Of a stretch of 64,000 nucleotides of DNA, positions 1 to 12,734 are shown piece by piece (positions within the stretch are counted from its first letter, which is position 1; each line of letters begins with the position of its first letter). Location of the stretch: assembly GCA_022702705.1 (NCBI GenBank), contig CM040423.1, positions 41,384,070 to 41,448,069 on the forward strand, read 5' to 3'. Origin of the DNA: Papilionanthe hookeriana x Papilionanthe teres (Eukaryota > Streptophyta > Magnoliopsida > Asparagales > Orchidaceae). The position numbers were made by a program, and so were the translations under genes. Below the pieces are notes generated by a model, which was not told the origin of the DNA, did no database searches, and saw only the letters and a program-made list of their open reading frames with translations.

Positions 1-1746
1 TCTAAGCAGCTTGAACTCAAGCTCATGTATGTCTCAAGCACATACCGTTGCTTTAGCTCAATTTGCCAACTTATTAATCTTGGCCTATAAGACGGCTCAT
101 TTACGCACCTTGCTTATCCTAGTTTTCTTCCGTTCCCTTGTATCTATATATATAAAAACACTTTCTAGTTGGAGTAGTCAAGGAGTTATTTATTGCTTAA
201 TGCTTAAGGTACATAAAAACATTATTTCTGTTTGTTGAATTGATTGATTTGAAAATTTCTAATGTGTCAGATCATAAAATTTATAACTATGCTTTCAAAA
301 GAATGAATATAATTCACATCATTACAGACTTGCTTTAAGTGACTGAAACTTGGAAAGTTAAAGATGACAGAGAATCATGATGCCCATACCTAGTGAGAGT
401 TGATTGGTCAGTAGTGGGAGAAAAAGGCAAAATTGTTGCCAGAGTGAGGTATGGAGTGACTTCTATTATGTCTTCGAAATCCAATTGGGTCTAACATTAT
501 GACATAGGGTCTCACTTTTGAAAATAAGATCTGAACATGGCCAAGTAAATATATGAAATTTATCTATTGATAGTATGTAAGTGATTCAGAAGTGGGATGA
601 CTAGGGATCCCTTCCAGGTACCTATCGAGTGGATCAGGTCACTATGAGGGTGTGATTGGTATTCAGTTTTTGTAAATGGATTGTTTTTACTTTTATAATC
701 ATTAAATAGGTTGGGATTTTTATGTTGGGTGGGGTCAAAGCCTTACCCCTTCTCAGGCATGTAGTTTTCATGATATATTTTTCTGTTAGATCTAAAATTC
801 TTTGTATAAACCCTTTTGTGTGGCATTTATGTGCACTTTAACATGAGGTTATATATTCCATGTTTTCTGATTTTGTGGCTCTGTTTAGATTGAAGGAAAG
901 TGAAATAAATGAAATTTAAGATCTAATTATGCATCTACAACCATTGTTACATGTTTTTCAGAACCATTAACTTTTTTTTTTCAGTCAATATCCTTGCATC
1001 CAGACACAACCCATTAATTTTTAAAAGGCACAACTGTGTTTTTTCTAGCTGTAAACTTGAGGTTATTTTGTTAAATTGATGGTTTTAGGAGCAAAAGGAT
1101 CATATATTGAAGTACTCAATCAGCAAATATCTATTTGGCGGTTTCTTTGTGCTTTAAGAGTATGAAACCATTCTAATGGTACTAGTGGGCTAGTGCTATG
1201 TTGTGGATTGAGTGATATTTAGGATGTTAACAAAGTAGAAGTTGGCATGAGAGAGCTGTAAGTTCAATTTTTGGCTCTGCTTTCTGCTTGAATTTCCCTT
1301 TCCGGCTAATACTGTGCCGTGTGGCTTTGTTAGGTGTCCAAGCTAGAATTTCCTGTACGTGCACTTCCCCTGAATATTGTATGCCATCATGCAGCTAAGC
1401 TGTCATTGCTGTGAAATTAAATTTAGCAAATTTATTTTATGTCGTTAAATCTATCTAAACCGCTTAATTAATGTGGTACATATAAACATGAAATATTTCT
1501 TTGATTTTGATTGTGGGTTATAAAATTGCTTGGCGATTTAGATAATTTTTTGTTGCATAAAAGAGATGTTTTGAGCTATGTTACAGTGGTCACTACCTTT
1601 TTTATTATTATTATGGTTACATTTATTTTGACATTGTTAATACTTTCTTTACGTCATAATTTATAACTAGATACTGAAATGAGTGCACTTCATGCAATTA
1701 TAAGGAATTGCCAAATTAAATGTAGAAAAACAAAAGATAATTACAG
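1..1746. other. Non-coding AT-rich stretch, nothing recognised
   Basis: No reading frame of convincing composition and no known TE motif were found here. It contains ordinary AT-rich sequence with short T runs. It could be intron or intergenic DNA. It ends at the ATAAC that flanks the large inverted-LTR element. Confidence 0.5.
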
Positions 1747-1751
1747 ATAAC
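1747..1751. repeat. Left 5-bp target-site duplication (ATAAC)
   Basis: ATAAC lies immediately before the first TG of the left LTR (TGTTGACCTC). The same five bases directly follow the terminal CA of the right LTR at 15983-15987. Five base pairs is the usual duplication length for plant LTR retrotransposons. Confidence 0.65.
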
Positions 1752-2039
1752 TGTTGACCTCATTTTTGATAAGATCTAATTCTTCCTCCTAAAGCCTAGG
1801 ATCTAGCCTTAGGACCCTCTTATTTGACCATCATAGAGGACTAGCGACGGGACACACCATTGTAGAAAACTCAAGTTACCTCCTAACTCTTTTTGTGAAG
1901 CCTCATATGAGTGGTCCCAAACACTCAACTTTTAGTTGCAAGGGCTGAGGACCAGCTTATGAAGACCCAAAAGTGTTCCTATAGGGTTTAAGAGCTATAG
2001 GACACCATTTATGACTTTTGTACATTCGTGCATGCAAAC

Positions 2040-2290
2040 CGATGAATTTGTCAAAATGACCCCGGATGACGAAACAGACTGCACCGGTGCGTTTGGAACG
2101 TCGATTTTAGTTGGGAAGGACACTCATATCGTTTGGGTTCGTCGCACAAAAAAATGCGTGAATTATTATTTAAAATTTGACACGCTAATTGAAAAAATAG
2201 TCAAACGACCTCGGATGACGAAACATATTGCACCGTTGCGTCCGGAGCGTCGACTTTGCCTAGGAAAGACATCCATTTTTGATATGACTT
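2040..2290 (+). repeat. Imperfect ~145-bp direct repeat in LTR U3
   Basis: Two copies share CGGATGACGAAACA, then a GCACCG.TGCGT core, then AACGTCGA/AGCGTCGA and an AAGACA/AAGGACA tail. The matching pair occurs in the right LTR at about 15440-15700. Its position upstream of the TATA box suggests a duplicated promoter or enhancer module. Confidence 0.5.
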
Positions 2291-2731
2291 CATACACGAG
2301 TGAAAATGTGCGAATCAGAAGAATTTAATATTTAAATATCATAAAAGTAATAAAAAAGAGACATTTATTTTCATCCCTAACTCAATTTCTCGCACACGCA
2401 CACAGGGCCTTCTTCCCGATCGCGATCCACCCCTCTCGCTCGATATTTTCGCTTGAGCCGAACTCTCGCCTCCTCTCCCGCGTTTGGTCCAGTCACTCGA
2501 GCGAGCCCTGGCTCTCCCGTTTGCGAGCCTAAGCACAGCCCTAGCGCCCGACTCCTCTTCTCCCACATGCGGTATTCCCCGCACGTACACCCCCTCGAGC
2601 CCTGCTCGACCGAGCAGCTCCCCACTCGCGTGTATGCCTCGTGGTCGAACTCTTCCTCTTCCCCACGCGACTCTGCTTCTCCCGTTGCCTTATTTGTCGG
2701 CTGGTAGGTGGAACTAAATGCTGCCTTTGCC

Positions 2732-2738
2732 TATAAAA
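2732..2738 (+). promoter_or_regulatory. LTR TATA box
   Basis: TATAAAA lies 30-40 bp downstream of the GC-rich block and about 980 bp from the LTR start. It is conserved in the opposite arm at 14995-15001. Transcription would proceed rightwards into the element. Confidence 0.5.
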
Positions 2739-3849
2739 TTCTTGGCTAGGGTAGGGTTTTAGGTGGTTGAAGCTTGAAAAAAAGTGAAGGTGTTGTTAAA
2801 ATTATTTTTGGATTAAACGTGATTGTGATTGCTGCTCTTGGATTTCTGTCACTTCTTCATCTCCTTACTTTAAACTAGGTAAGTATGTGTGGCTTACCTT
2901 CCTCTTTAAGTTAATGATTGTTCTCTTGTAGCTGCAGTTTTCTTTTACTTTTAGCTACATGTTACTGTTTAATATTGGATGGATTTGTTTTAGCCCTAAT
3001 GCTTCTCTTGATTGAGTAAAAGAGAGAATACAAAAAAAAAAAAAAAAGAGGAAGAAAGGGAAAAAATGTCTATGCTGATTTTTTTTTAATTTGTTTGCTA
3101 GTTTTTAAAGGCATATCATCCCTGTCCTATGTTTCTTTTTAGTTCTTTAAAAAAAAATGAAAAGAAAGATCCTATGATTCTTGCTTTACATATTTGTTGA
3201 TAAAAAGGGAGAGGAAAAGGAAAGAGAAATGCTTGGTGAAACTTGTATTTGCAGGAATTTGCGCTTACAATGATATTTAGGAGTTTCCTTTGCTATTTAC
3301 TTGCTCCTTAATTGAATAATTTTAAAGCATGATTAAGGCCGCATTTTGTTTTACATTTTATGAAATTTGAAAAGTTGCGGTGCCTTATTCTTAAAAAAAA
3401 AAAATTGAAAGCTCTCATGTTTACAAATGCTTTTGTGCTTCACTTTGAAAAATCTGAGAGTTTTATTCTTTGTTTACAATGTTTGAAAAGTTTGAAGTGT
3501 TTACATTTTAAAATCTGAAAGTTTGTGGTGCTTATATAATGAAATCTGAAAGGTTGGATGCTTATATAATGAAATCTGAAAAATTGGAGAGCTTTGTATT
3601 GAAATGGGAATCAATTTTTTCTCTACAGTTTTACTTGTATACTATATCATTGAGTTTGTTGGAATGTATTTAAATATGACATCAATTTCATGTTGGCATG
3701 TTCAGAGTGACTTTTGAAGCTCTTTTTTCTCCTTACTTGCCCTTTGCTTCATGGAAGTGGAAAATAATGTTTTAAATACTCATATGGGCTTACATCTTAG
3801 CATGTTTAGAGGAAGGAGATCAAAGTGATGTCTCACTTTTTGAAAAATT

Positions 3850-4510
3850 CTAAAATTTTCGTGTGTTAGTTGTAAGGTTTGGAAATGTTTAATTGTCCAT
3901 TTCTTTGGGCTGTTATGTTGAAGTTTTTGGAAATGTTTAAATGCTACTTTTTAGGTTGATTTGCTACAATTTTGAAGTCTTTAAATGCTCTTTTCTTTGG
4001 GTTAGTTGGAGGGTTTGGAAATATTTAATTGTCTATTTCTTTGAGCTGTTATGTTGAAGCTTTTGGAAAGGTTTAAATGATATTTTTTGGGTTAATTTGC
4101 TACAGTTTTGAAGACTTTAAATGCCAATTTCTTTGGGCTGTTATATTGAAGTTTTTGGAAAGGTTTAAATGCTACTTTTTGGTTGATTTGCTACAATTTT
4201 TAAGTCTTTAAATGCTCTTTTCTTTGGGTTAGTTGTAAGGTTTGGAAATGTTTAATTGCCCATTTCTTTGGGATGTTATGTTGAAGTTTTTGGAAAGGTT
4301 TAAATGCTATTTTTTTGGGGTTAATTTGCTATAGTTTTGAAGTCTTTAAATGCCTATTTCTTTGGGTTGTTATGTTGAAGCTTTTGGAAATATTTAAATG
4401 CTATTTTTTTGATTGATTCACTACAGTTTTGAAATATTTAAATGTTCATTTCTTTGGATTATTTTGTCGAAGGTTTGGAAAGGTTTAAATGTCATTTTGA
4501 GCGGATTCGA
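3850..4510 (+). repeat. Tandem array in left LTR (~130-bp units)
   Basis: Repeated phrases such as TTTCTTTGGG.TGTTATGTTG, TTTGGAAA.GTTTAAATG and TTTGAAGTCTTTAAATG alternate about every 130 bp, each unit made of two related halves. The mirror array is at about 13205-13865 in the right LTR, so the array predates the two copies. Confidence 0.65.
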
Positions 4511-4749
4511 GTACCATTTTGAAAGAATTCAAATGCTTTTATGCCAACCCACTTGCGGTTTCACTCTTTATTTTGTTATTTTTTTTATCAAGTGGGTTGG
4601 CCTCTTTCTTTATTTATTTAATTTTTTTTGTTCAACGGTTAAGTCAAAATAGGGAATTTCTGATTTGATTAGGAAACACTTTAGAGATATTTGAGTAGTT
4701 GGAAAACTCTTAATTGAGGATATAACACCTTAAATCACTTCAAGCACAA

Positions 4750-5050
4750 GTCACAGTGAAGGTTTCCTAGAGTTTAGAAGCACACCTTAGGTGAGAGCTT
4801 ATCCACCTAGTTCACAGTGTAGACTCCCTAGATTTTAGGTGCACACCTTAGGTGAGAGCCCATCCACCTAGTTCACAGTGTAGGCTTCTTAGATTTTAGG
4901 TGCACACCTTAGGTGAGAGCCCATCCACCTAGTTCACAGTGTAGGCTTCTTAGATTTTAGGTGCACACCTTAGGGGAGAGCCCATCCACCTTGTTCATAG
5001 TGTAGGTTTCCTAGAGTTTAGGAGCACACCCTAAGTGAGAGCCTACCCAC
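4750..5050 (+). repeat. 60-bp tandem array in left LTR
   Basis: About five copies of a ~60-bp unit built from ACACCTTAGGTGAGAGCCCA, CCACCTAGTTCACAGTGTAG and AGATTTTAGGTGC. The inverse array is at about 12735-12985. The unit includes the small palindrome CACCTTAGGTG. Confidence 0.7.
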
Positions 5051-6802
5051 CTAATTTTCAAATAGTGAAGCTAGACACTCGATCCCAATTCACAAACCGA
5101 TTAAAACACTTGAACGATAAGGATGCACTGAGAGGTAGTTCATACTTCCTTAATTAAATCAATTATAAAATTCCGCCATGACTTAACTTACAGGAATAAC
5201 CAATGCTCCGGGATTTGAGCCTAAACCTTATACTTAAATCCTTTTGACAATTGGAGACATTCCCAATGTCACATATAAATCATCTCCTTCGATCTTTTAT
5301 ATGTGACATTGTGTCTTGTTTTATTCATTTTTTTTTTAGGATTTGTTTCAAGTCTCTGTGGATTATTTTCAGTTTTACTTAGGTTTCCTATATGCGATTT
5401 CGCCATTTAGTCTTTTATACATAAATATTTGTTTGTCCTGCTAACTAAATTCTTTTACTTTTACCTGCAATGTTAGCTCTATTCACAGGTACAACAATAA
5501 CAAGAAATCAAGGACATAAAGTTTATTGTACTGCATTTTGTTTTATAGTCTCTTACTGCTTTCTTTTTAGTATACATTTTTCTGTTTATTTTCAGTATAT
5601 ATTATACAGTTTATTTTCAGTTACATTCTACTGCTTATTTTTTTAGTGTACATTCTACTACTTCCTTTTAGTGTACATTTGTCAGCTTTCTTTACTGCAC
5701 CTTCTTATAATATTTTGTATCCTTTAAATAACTACAAAACCTTTAGGATATAGTCTGACTTAAGAGAGACACGATAGTAAATCACAAACTTAACAATATT
5801 GCATATTCACATAAAAAAACATTAAATCTAAAACTACTATTACATGAAGCATGCCGCAAGTCCTCTTTGGCAGCACAACAACGATGCAACGAACGGGAGG
5901 GACAATCTACAATAACAAAACAATTCTACGTCAGCAAAACTTTCCTTTAATTTAAATAACGACCCCTAGGACTTTGAGGTAGTTTGCTTAACGCATCATA
6001 AATCCTTGTCTTGTCTTTTAGGCTTTTGCACAACCCTGTTGTGCAATATAAGTCCTAAAACTTTTAGGATTCCGAGGTTGTCGCACGGTACGGTGTAAAC
6101 CCTTCTATCCTTCTAGGCTATTTGTACGATCAGATATCGTGCAAATGTAAGTCTTAAATTCTAAAATAAATTACAGGATTAAACATTAAATAACATCATT
6201 GCAAAAACATAAAGTTAAATAATAAGATATTTGGGAGGTCAGCGAGGTTCTCGAATCCGTGACATCCTCTACTCTTCGTCCTTTTAGTTTCGTTAAAATA
6301 ACTGTTTCTACTTGAGCCACTCATTTTTTATTTTCCCTATGTCCGATCATGAAAACTTAAACTTTGAAAATCATGAGGACAAAACCACTGATCTTAATCC
6401 AGAGTTTTCTTAGGTGGCTTCAGTCATTTAAAATGTAATTAACTATAGGGGCTTGCCTCTATAGGGAACTAAAAACCCAGGTAAAATAAACCCTATCTAA
6501 TCCTTATATTAGGTAGAGGAAATTGTCGTTCTCACAAAAAGCTTCGCAGACCAAAAAGATGTCACAAAACTCTTTAGTTTGGTGGTTAAGCCTACTATCA
6601 AATGATATGCCTATCCTTCGGGATAATGTATTACTTGTGGTATTACGCTTGACCATCCAAACTATCAGATATGTGAGACCCATTTCGTCTTATCTATTTT
6701 CAAAATTAAAATATTATTTTCAAAATCAAAATTATCCACATATATATGAATATTGTATTTTAAACTTAAACTTTAAATTATTTTAAAAGAAATTGGCCGA
6801 CA

Positions 6803-7200
6803 AATTCTGTAATGGACCCTCAATAGGTGTGGTGTGACAGACATACACGCCACACGTATTGGTGCCGACCAAAGTGATCAACAACCAACAGAACCGCTAA
6901 GCATACCTAGGACAGACCAAAGAAATGGATTAGATTTCAAGTTGAACAAATTGGATTTAGACTGAAAATGTAAGATATTAAGGAGTTTCCGCTGGGGATT
7001 TAGAATGTGTATTTTAAAATTTAATTTTTTTAAATTTGAGTGTTGACTTGATCAGTTTCATGTTTTGATTAATCTTGTGGATTTTGAAATGAAAGGAAAG
7101 ATCAACTTGAGAAACTTGAGCAAGAAAGTGATCAACTTGAGCAAGAAAGTAATGGGAATAATATCCAACTCAAGAATTGATCATTTTCAATTTTATAGGA
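6803..7200 (+). other. Leader-like internal region after left LTR
   Basis: No gene. About 20 of 22 bases around CAATAGGTGTGG (near 6812-6835) match the minus strand near 10715-10745 inside the right half, suggesting that both halves carry the same 5' leader with a deletion on the left. A primer-site-like TTCCGCTGGGGATTT lies near 6989-7003. Confidence 0.35.
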
Positions 7201-7203
7201 TAC

Positions 7204-7488
7204 AGAGCGACCGACGCAGGATTTACGCCAAATTTTAAGGAGGCTACCGACACAGGATTTACTCCAATTTTTAAAGAGGCGACCGACACAGGATTTATGC
7301 TGAATTTAAGGAGGCGACCGACACAGGATTTACGCCGAATTTAAGGAGGTGACCGACACAGAATTTACGCCGAATTTCAAGGAGGCGACCGACACAGGAT
7401 TTAGGCCAAATTTAAAAGGGTCGACCGACACATGATTTACTCCGAATTTCAAGGAGGCGACCGACACAAGATTTACGCCGAATTTCAA
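7204..7488 (+). repeat. 35-bp tandem array, 8 copies
   Basis: Eight consecutive units of 35-36 bp carry the core GCGACCGACACAGGATTTAC followed by GCCGAATTTAAGGAG. Units differ by a few substitutions. Similar short satellites occur inside Ogre/Tat retrotransposons. There are no unique spacers, so this is not a CRISPR array. Confidence 0.85.
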
Positions 7489-7534
7489 ATATTGCAATAG
7501 GAATCTGTGGGATTTTTTAAAAATTTATGAAGAT

Positions 7535-7837
7535 TTGTGGCACTTACGAAAGTTTGTGGGATTCATGGAATTTTATGGGAGTAAAGAAGAGCGCGGTTCT
7601 ATATGCATAGAACCAGCTAGCCTCCTCCAAGCGAAGAGGACCCAGAGTTCCTTTAGAAGGAAACAACGACCCAAGAAAATAGATGTCGCTAGCAATGAAT
7701 TGAGAATGCTCAACCTGGCTAGGTCGAAACTTGAGTTTGAAACTTTGGCTTTAATTTTGAATTTTGATTTTATTTTTTTTGATGTGTTTTCATTTAAATT
7801 TTGTGAATTTTCTTTTATGACATTATTTTTTATCTAG
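7535..7837 (+). other. Open frame in element interior, function unknown
   Basis: A 100-codon open stretch follows the 35-bp array. The first 70 residues are basic and hydrophilic (including KEERGS and RRKQRPKK); the end is an AT-rich, Phe-rich run that looks non-coding. I see no recognisable domain and no partner in the right half. It may be a fragment of the element's gag region or chance. Confidence 0.25.
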
Positions 7838-8444
7838 AATTTGGACCCAGTTTCAGACACGTGCAGCACCCGTGTTTTTAAGAATTAAGCTTTATCTTTG
7901 AAACACTATGATGCGTAGTACTCCTCAAGATACCGTCCGTTGACCGAGGACACACGTGAAGAAGTAACCCACTCTTTAAGGTATTATGAGAACTGTATTC
8001 TTTCAAGTACACATAGAGATGTGCTATTTTTATAAACATAATGACTCAAAAAGCTGCAGCTTTGTTGCTCCGTTATGGTTGTTGTCGTTTCTTTATCACC
8101 AATTTTGTAAAGATTTGTCAACTTGTTCTGAGAAATCACTTTGATGCCCTTCGAATTGAGATTGGAGTTGGCTCTTTTGGGTATTGAGAATAATAATTCA
8201 GGATCAAATTTCATCAATCGCTAATAACATATCCTTTCTTTAATTCTTTATTTATGGGCCGAAGAAGATTTCAGAATTTTGATCATGTGATTAAAACATT
8301 TTTTATTTCTTAAGGATATTTCTGAGCCAATTAATAATCGACTAAAAGACAAGAGATCACATAACTATTTCCTGAGTATAATATCAGAAGAATTTTCTTA
8401 AGAGAACATTTCAAGTTTTATTAATTAAGGGAGAACTCGGACAT

Positions 8445-8850
8445 GCTCACCTCAAGCTTCTTCTAAGGGAGCTTTTTTTTTCTTTCTTCCTTTTTTTTTC
8501 TCTTTTTTTCGCTCATCATTTTTTTACTGAGAATTACTATATCTGGTGAACCGTACTCTAAAGATTTTGAATGTTTGAATTGAGATACAAATTTTTGATT
8601 TTGTGCCCACCTCAAGCTTCTTCTCAGAAATATTTTTCTTTCTTTTTTTTTACCTGAGAATTACTATATCTGGTAGGACACACTTTAATGATTTTGAATA
8701 TCTGAACTCAAACACCAATTTTTGATTTTATGCTCACCTCAAGCTTCTTCCCAGAGAGTCTTTTACATTTTTTTTATTTGCTTCTTTTATTTTCTGAGAA
8801 TTACTATATCTGGTAGAACATGATTTAAAGATTTTGAATGTCCAAGCTCC
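8445..8850 (+). repeat. Three-copy direct repeat in element centre
   Basis: Three units start at 8445, 8604 and 8732. Each begins GCTCACCTCAAGCTTCTTC (second copy GCCCACC), then a T-rich run, CTGAGAATTACTATATCTGG and GATTTTGAATG. Spacing is about 159 and 128 bp. The region is otherwise AT-rich and non-coding. Confidence 0.7.
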
Positions 8851-9239
8851 TTTAATTAATAATTCTTAAATATTATTTAAGACGAATTTTGAGATATTAT
8901 AACTCATTCAAAAATTAGGACCCAATCACTTGACAGAAAATTAAAAGGCTCAAGATATCCCGGGTCAATTACTCGTATTTCAAGCACACTATTTCATTTT
9001 TGAAATTTACTTAGGACCCAATCCAATTCATTAAAGTGAAGGACCCAGTTATTAAGGCATTAATTTCATTTTCTCCCGAAATCATAATTTTATCAAATAT
9101 CAAAACTCAGGCAACATAACATTCCTCACTTTCCAAACAAACCTTCTAATCATCAAACAAACTGTGGACAACAACAAGAACTCTTCCCCTTCATTTTATT
9201 TTTTTATTTTTTTTAGTCTCGGTGGGAAGGGTGGGAACA

Positions 9240-9760
9240 AATTAACATCGATCCTGTCGAAATCATATTGATAGAACCTCTTTCAGACCCTTGTCAAATA
9301 TTCTTTCGAAATTATTATGTTCCCGTTTTTCAAGTTCTTCTCGAGCCACTCTTTGAAACTGATGCAATTCTCAATAGTGTGTCATAGTAGTCTGTGGTAA
9401 GAGCAGTAGTTGGGATGACCCTTTATGTCGTCTTCATCTTGCCTCCTTGGCTCTTGGTAATATGAATCCAGACACCCTGATTAAATCTCGAAATATCTTT
9501 GTTATTACCTCTTTTTTGAAAGAGTATACTTTGTTCAACTGCTTAGCCATAGGCAAAACCTGTCTTCCATTTATATGGCATGGCCCCTGGTAGAATGATT
9601 GTTGATCATGATGCTGACCGTTATGTTGCGAATACTGATTGTACTGCTGCATATGTTGGTAGATCCGTCGAGGGTGCTCGGTTTGAACTTGTATTGGCTG
9701 CTTGCATTTGCCCACCGTTGTCACTATCTCAGATTTCCCTTCGAATATTGTCACCAGCCT
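9240..9760 (-). pseudogene. Broken gag C-terminal part with zinc-knuckle-like motif
   Basis: On the minus strand near 9420-9330 the translation reads GHPNYCSYHR, a stop, then HTIENCISFKEWLEK. This matches the C-x2-H...H-x4-C knuckle followed by a hydrophobic helix seen in Gag of Tat/Ogre gypsy elements. Upstream (9754-9434) is a Gln/His-rich stretch (QQYNQYSQHNGQHHDQQ) like the linker before that knuckle. Several stops and frame changes break it. The orientation fits a minus-strand element whose 5' LTR is the right arm. Confidence 0.5.
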
Positions 9761-9959
9761 GGGATCATTATGGGGACATGGTGGCGGTAATGTGGTAGCA
9801 ACCTTATAGACTCCATCCTCTCCAGAGATGGAAGACGAGTGAAACCTATTCCCCTCGCGTAGAGGTGAGGTTTCACGTATTCTTATCGCATCCAGCTGGA
9901 GGGCAGTGTCAGTAGCAGCTAACTCTGCGTCCTTTTGCCTTTTCAGCTCTTAAAATTTC

Positions 9960-10457
9960 CTAGTTACGTATCATCTTTTGTGCCTTGGTCAGTTGCACGG
10001 ACATTGAATCAGACCCAATTTCAAATTCGGAAAGCGACGGCACAAAAACATCAACTGACACTTCTTCGTATAGAATCTCCTTTCCTTTGTTTAGAGGAGC
10101 AATTGGTGTAGTAACAGTGAATCCGATGGTAGAAGCAGAAACAGTCCTGGGAGTAGTCCCTACGCTCATAGCGACAGAATTTACAGTAACAATAGAGTTC
10201 TTTTCAACAAACACCCTCTTCGGAGGTGGAAATTTCTTAGCAGACTTCAAGTTGAACTCTACAACGGGCTCGGTGGACTTGTCTGTTTCAGAGTTCATCA
10301 CGGCGACGGCGACATTCCCGAACTTGACTTCAATATCATCGAATCCTTGTCCAAACTTGATAACTGCCAAGTCAGACAGTCCGCTCTTGTTAATAGTGAC
10401 TTCTATTCCACTGGAGAAAGAAAAGATCAACTTTGGTAAAGACATTTTTTCTGTCAT
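9960..10457 (-). pseudogene. Possible N-terminal gag or extra-ORF fragment of the element
   Basis: A 165-codon frame starts MTEKMSLPKL about 500 bp inside the right LTR's inner edge, where the first ORF of a minus-strand element belongs. It is rich in Val, Ser and Thr, with no domain I recognise. Ogre elements often have an extra ORF before gag, which is one reading. The antisense strand is also open over the same stretch, so coding is not secure. Confidence 0.4.
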
Positions 10458-10956
10458 TTGAAGAATTTATAGGAGTTAGCAACGTCCCATGCCTTAATAA
10501 GTTCATCAGAAGTATTGAAGTTAAGACACTTGTCTTATGAATTGGGTACCCTTTGAAATTTATTCATTTAAATTTTATTTCAAATTTGTGCCTCGTCTGG
10601 ACTTTAAATAGAGGATTGTAAGAGTGAAACTTTAATTTAAAGTCAATCCCTAAGAGGGATGAAGCGTAGGACCCGGTTCGAGATTTGGAAGAGAGCGATT
10701 TCGCGCTTCGATAGACTACTACCACACCTATTGGGGATCCATCCCACTTAAGATTTTGAAAAGTCTGGAACCTCCATGTTTAAGGATGATTAAACAGTAT
10801 GTTCTAAAACCAAAAAAGAGTTAACTGTACTTGCTTAAGGAAGAAATGAGCGAGGTATGCCAACAGAAGAATGAAAGTCTGGCACATTAGGGGCATGGGC
10901 ACATTAACGATGTTTTAAGACAAAACCACCTGATCAAAAATGGAGAGAGGAACCAA

Positions 10957-10974
10957 TCACCACCAGAGTCGTCA
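10957..10974 (-). other. Primer-binding-site-like sequence
   Basis: Read on the minus strand, TGACGACTCTGGTGGTGA follows the LTR end GCCGACA after five bases (AGTTT). It resembles the TGGCGACTC.GCTGGGGA pattern found next to the 5' LTR of many plant Tat/Ogre elements. It supports reading the right arm as a minus-strand 5' LTR. Confidence 0.45.
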
Positions 10975-12734
10975 AAACTTGTCGGCAAATTTTTTTTAAA
11001 TGATTTAAAGTTTAAGTTTAAAATATAATATTCATTTATATGTGGATAATTGTGATTTTGAAAATAATATTTTAATTTTGAAAATAGATGAGACCAAACG
11101 GGTTTCACATATCTGATTGTTTGGATGGTCAACGTAATAACACAAGTAATACATTATCCCGAATGATAGACATACTACTTGATAGTATGCTCAACCATCT
11201 ATACTAAAGAGTTTTGTGACATCCGTTTGGTCTGCAAAATCTTTTGTGAGGCCGACAAGTTTCTCTACCTAATATAAGGATTAGATAGGGTTTATTTTAC
11301 CTGGGTTTTTAGTTCCCTATAGCGGCTAGCCCCTATAGTTAATTACATCTTAAATGATCGAAATCACCTAAGAAAACTCTCGATTAAGATCAGTGGTTTT
11401 GTTTTCAAGTTTTTCAAAGTTTAAGTTTTCATGATTGGACATAGGGAAACTCAAAAAGGGAGTGACTCAAGTAGGAACATTTATTTTAAGGAAACCAAAA
11501 GGCCAAAGAGTAGGGGATGTCACAGATTCGAGGAGAGCCTCAGTGACCTCCCAACTATCCTATTATTTGGCTTTATGTTTTTGAAATGATGTTATTTAAT
11601 ATTTAATCTGCAATTTTTTTTTAGAATTTAGGACTTACATTCACACGATATTTGATCGTGCAAATAGCCTAGAAGGATATGAGAGTTTACACCATACCGT
11701 ACGACAACCTCGGAATCCTAAAAGTGTTAGGACTTATATTGCACAATGGAGTTGTGCAAAATCCTAAAATACAATGCAAAGATTTACGTTGCGCTAAACA
11801 AATTATCTCGAAATCCTAGGAGTCGTTATTTAAACTAAATAAAGGTTTTGCTGACGTAGAATTTTTTTGCTGTTGTAAATTGTCCCTCCCGTTCGCTGCA
11901 TCGCCGTTGTGCTGCCCACGAGGACTTGCTTCATGCTTCATGTAGTAGTAGTTTTAGATTTAATGTTTCTTTATGTGAATGTGCAATATTGTTAAGTTTG
12001 TGATTTACTACTGTGCCTATTTTAAGTTAGACTATATCCTAAGAGTTTTGTAGTTATTTAAAACATATAAAATGCTATAAGAATGGGCAGTAAAAAAACA
12101 GTAGAATATACGCTAAAAGGAAGCAGTAGAATGTACGCTAAAAAAATAAGCACTAGAATGTACACTGAAAATAAGTAGTTGAATGTATACTGAAAGTAAG
12201 CAGTAGAATGTATACTAAGAAGGAAGCAGTAAGAGACAGTAAAATAAAATGTAGTACAATAAACTTTATGTACCTGGATTTCTTGTTATTGTTGTACCTG
12301 TGAATAGAGCTAACATTGCAGGTAAAAGTAAATGAATTTAACTAGCAGGACGAACATATATTTATGTATAAAAGACTAAATGACGAAGTAGTATATATGA
12401 AGTCTAAGGAAAATTGAAAATGACCCACAGAGACATGAAACAAATCCTTAAAAAAAAGAAATGAATAAAACAAGACACAATGTAACATATAAAAGATCGG
12501 GGGAGATGATTTATTGTGACATTGGGAATGTCCCAAATTGTCAGGAGGATTTGAGTATAAGGTTCAAGCTCAAATCCCAGAACATTGGGTATTCTTGTAT
12601 GTTAAGTCATGACGGAAATTTCATAATTGATTTAATTAAGGAAGCGTGAACTACCTCTCAGTGCATCCTTATTGTCCAGTGTCTTAATCAGTTGGTGAAT
12701 TGGGATTGAGTGTCTAGCTTCACTATTTGAAAAT

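Larger units (their letters stand above)
1752..6802 (+). repeat. Left LTR, plus orientation
   Basis: It starts TGTTGACC and ends GGCCGACA, an imperfect terminal inverted repeat typical of LTR ends. In order it contains: a U3 with an imperfect ~145-bp direct repeat (about 2040-2290), a GC-rich block (2390-2700), a TATA box (2732-2738), a ~130-bp-unit tandem array (about 3850-4510) and a 60-bp-unit array (about 4750-5050). Open frames across the GC-rich block have no homology that I recognise and lie in the promoter region, so I do not call them genes. Confidence 0.7.

Noticed and set aside
2339..2717. Overlapping frames of 77-84 codons on both strands in the GC-rich block (and the 120-codon partner at 15016-15378 on the minus strand)
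   Set aside because: They lie in the U3/promoter part of an LTR, are open in several frames because of high GC, and match no family. Conservation between arms is explained by LTR identity.
7204..7488. CRISPR-like regular repeats
   Set aside because: Units are directly adjacent with no unique spacers, and the DNA is plant nuclear; this is a retrotransposon satellite.
9985..10461. 158-codon plus-strand frame in the element centre
   Set aside because: Antisense to the minus-strand frame that sits where gag is expected. The neighbouring gag motifs are on the minus strand.
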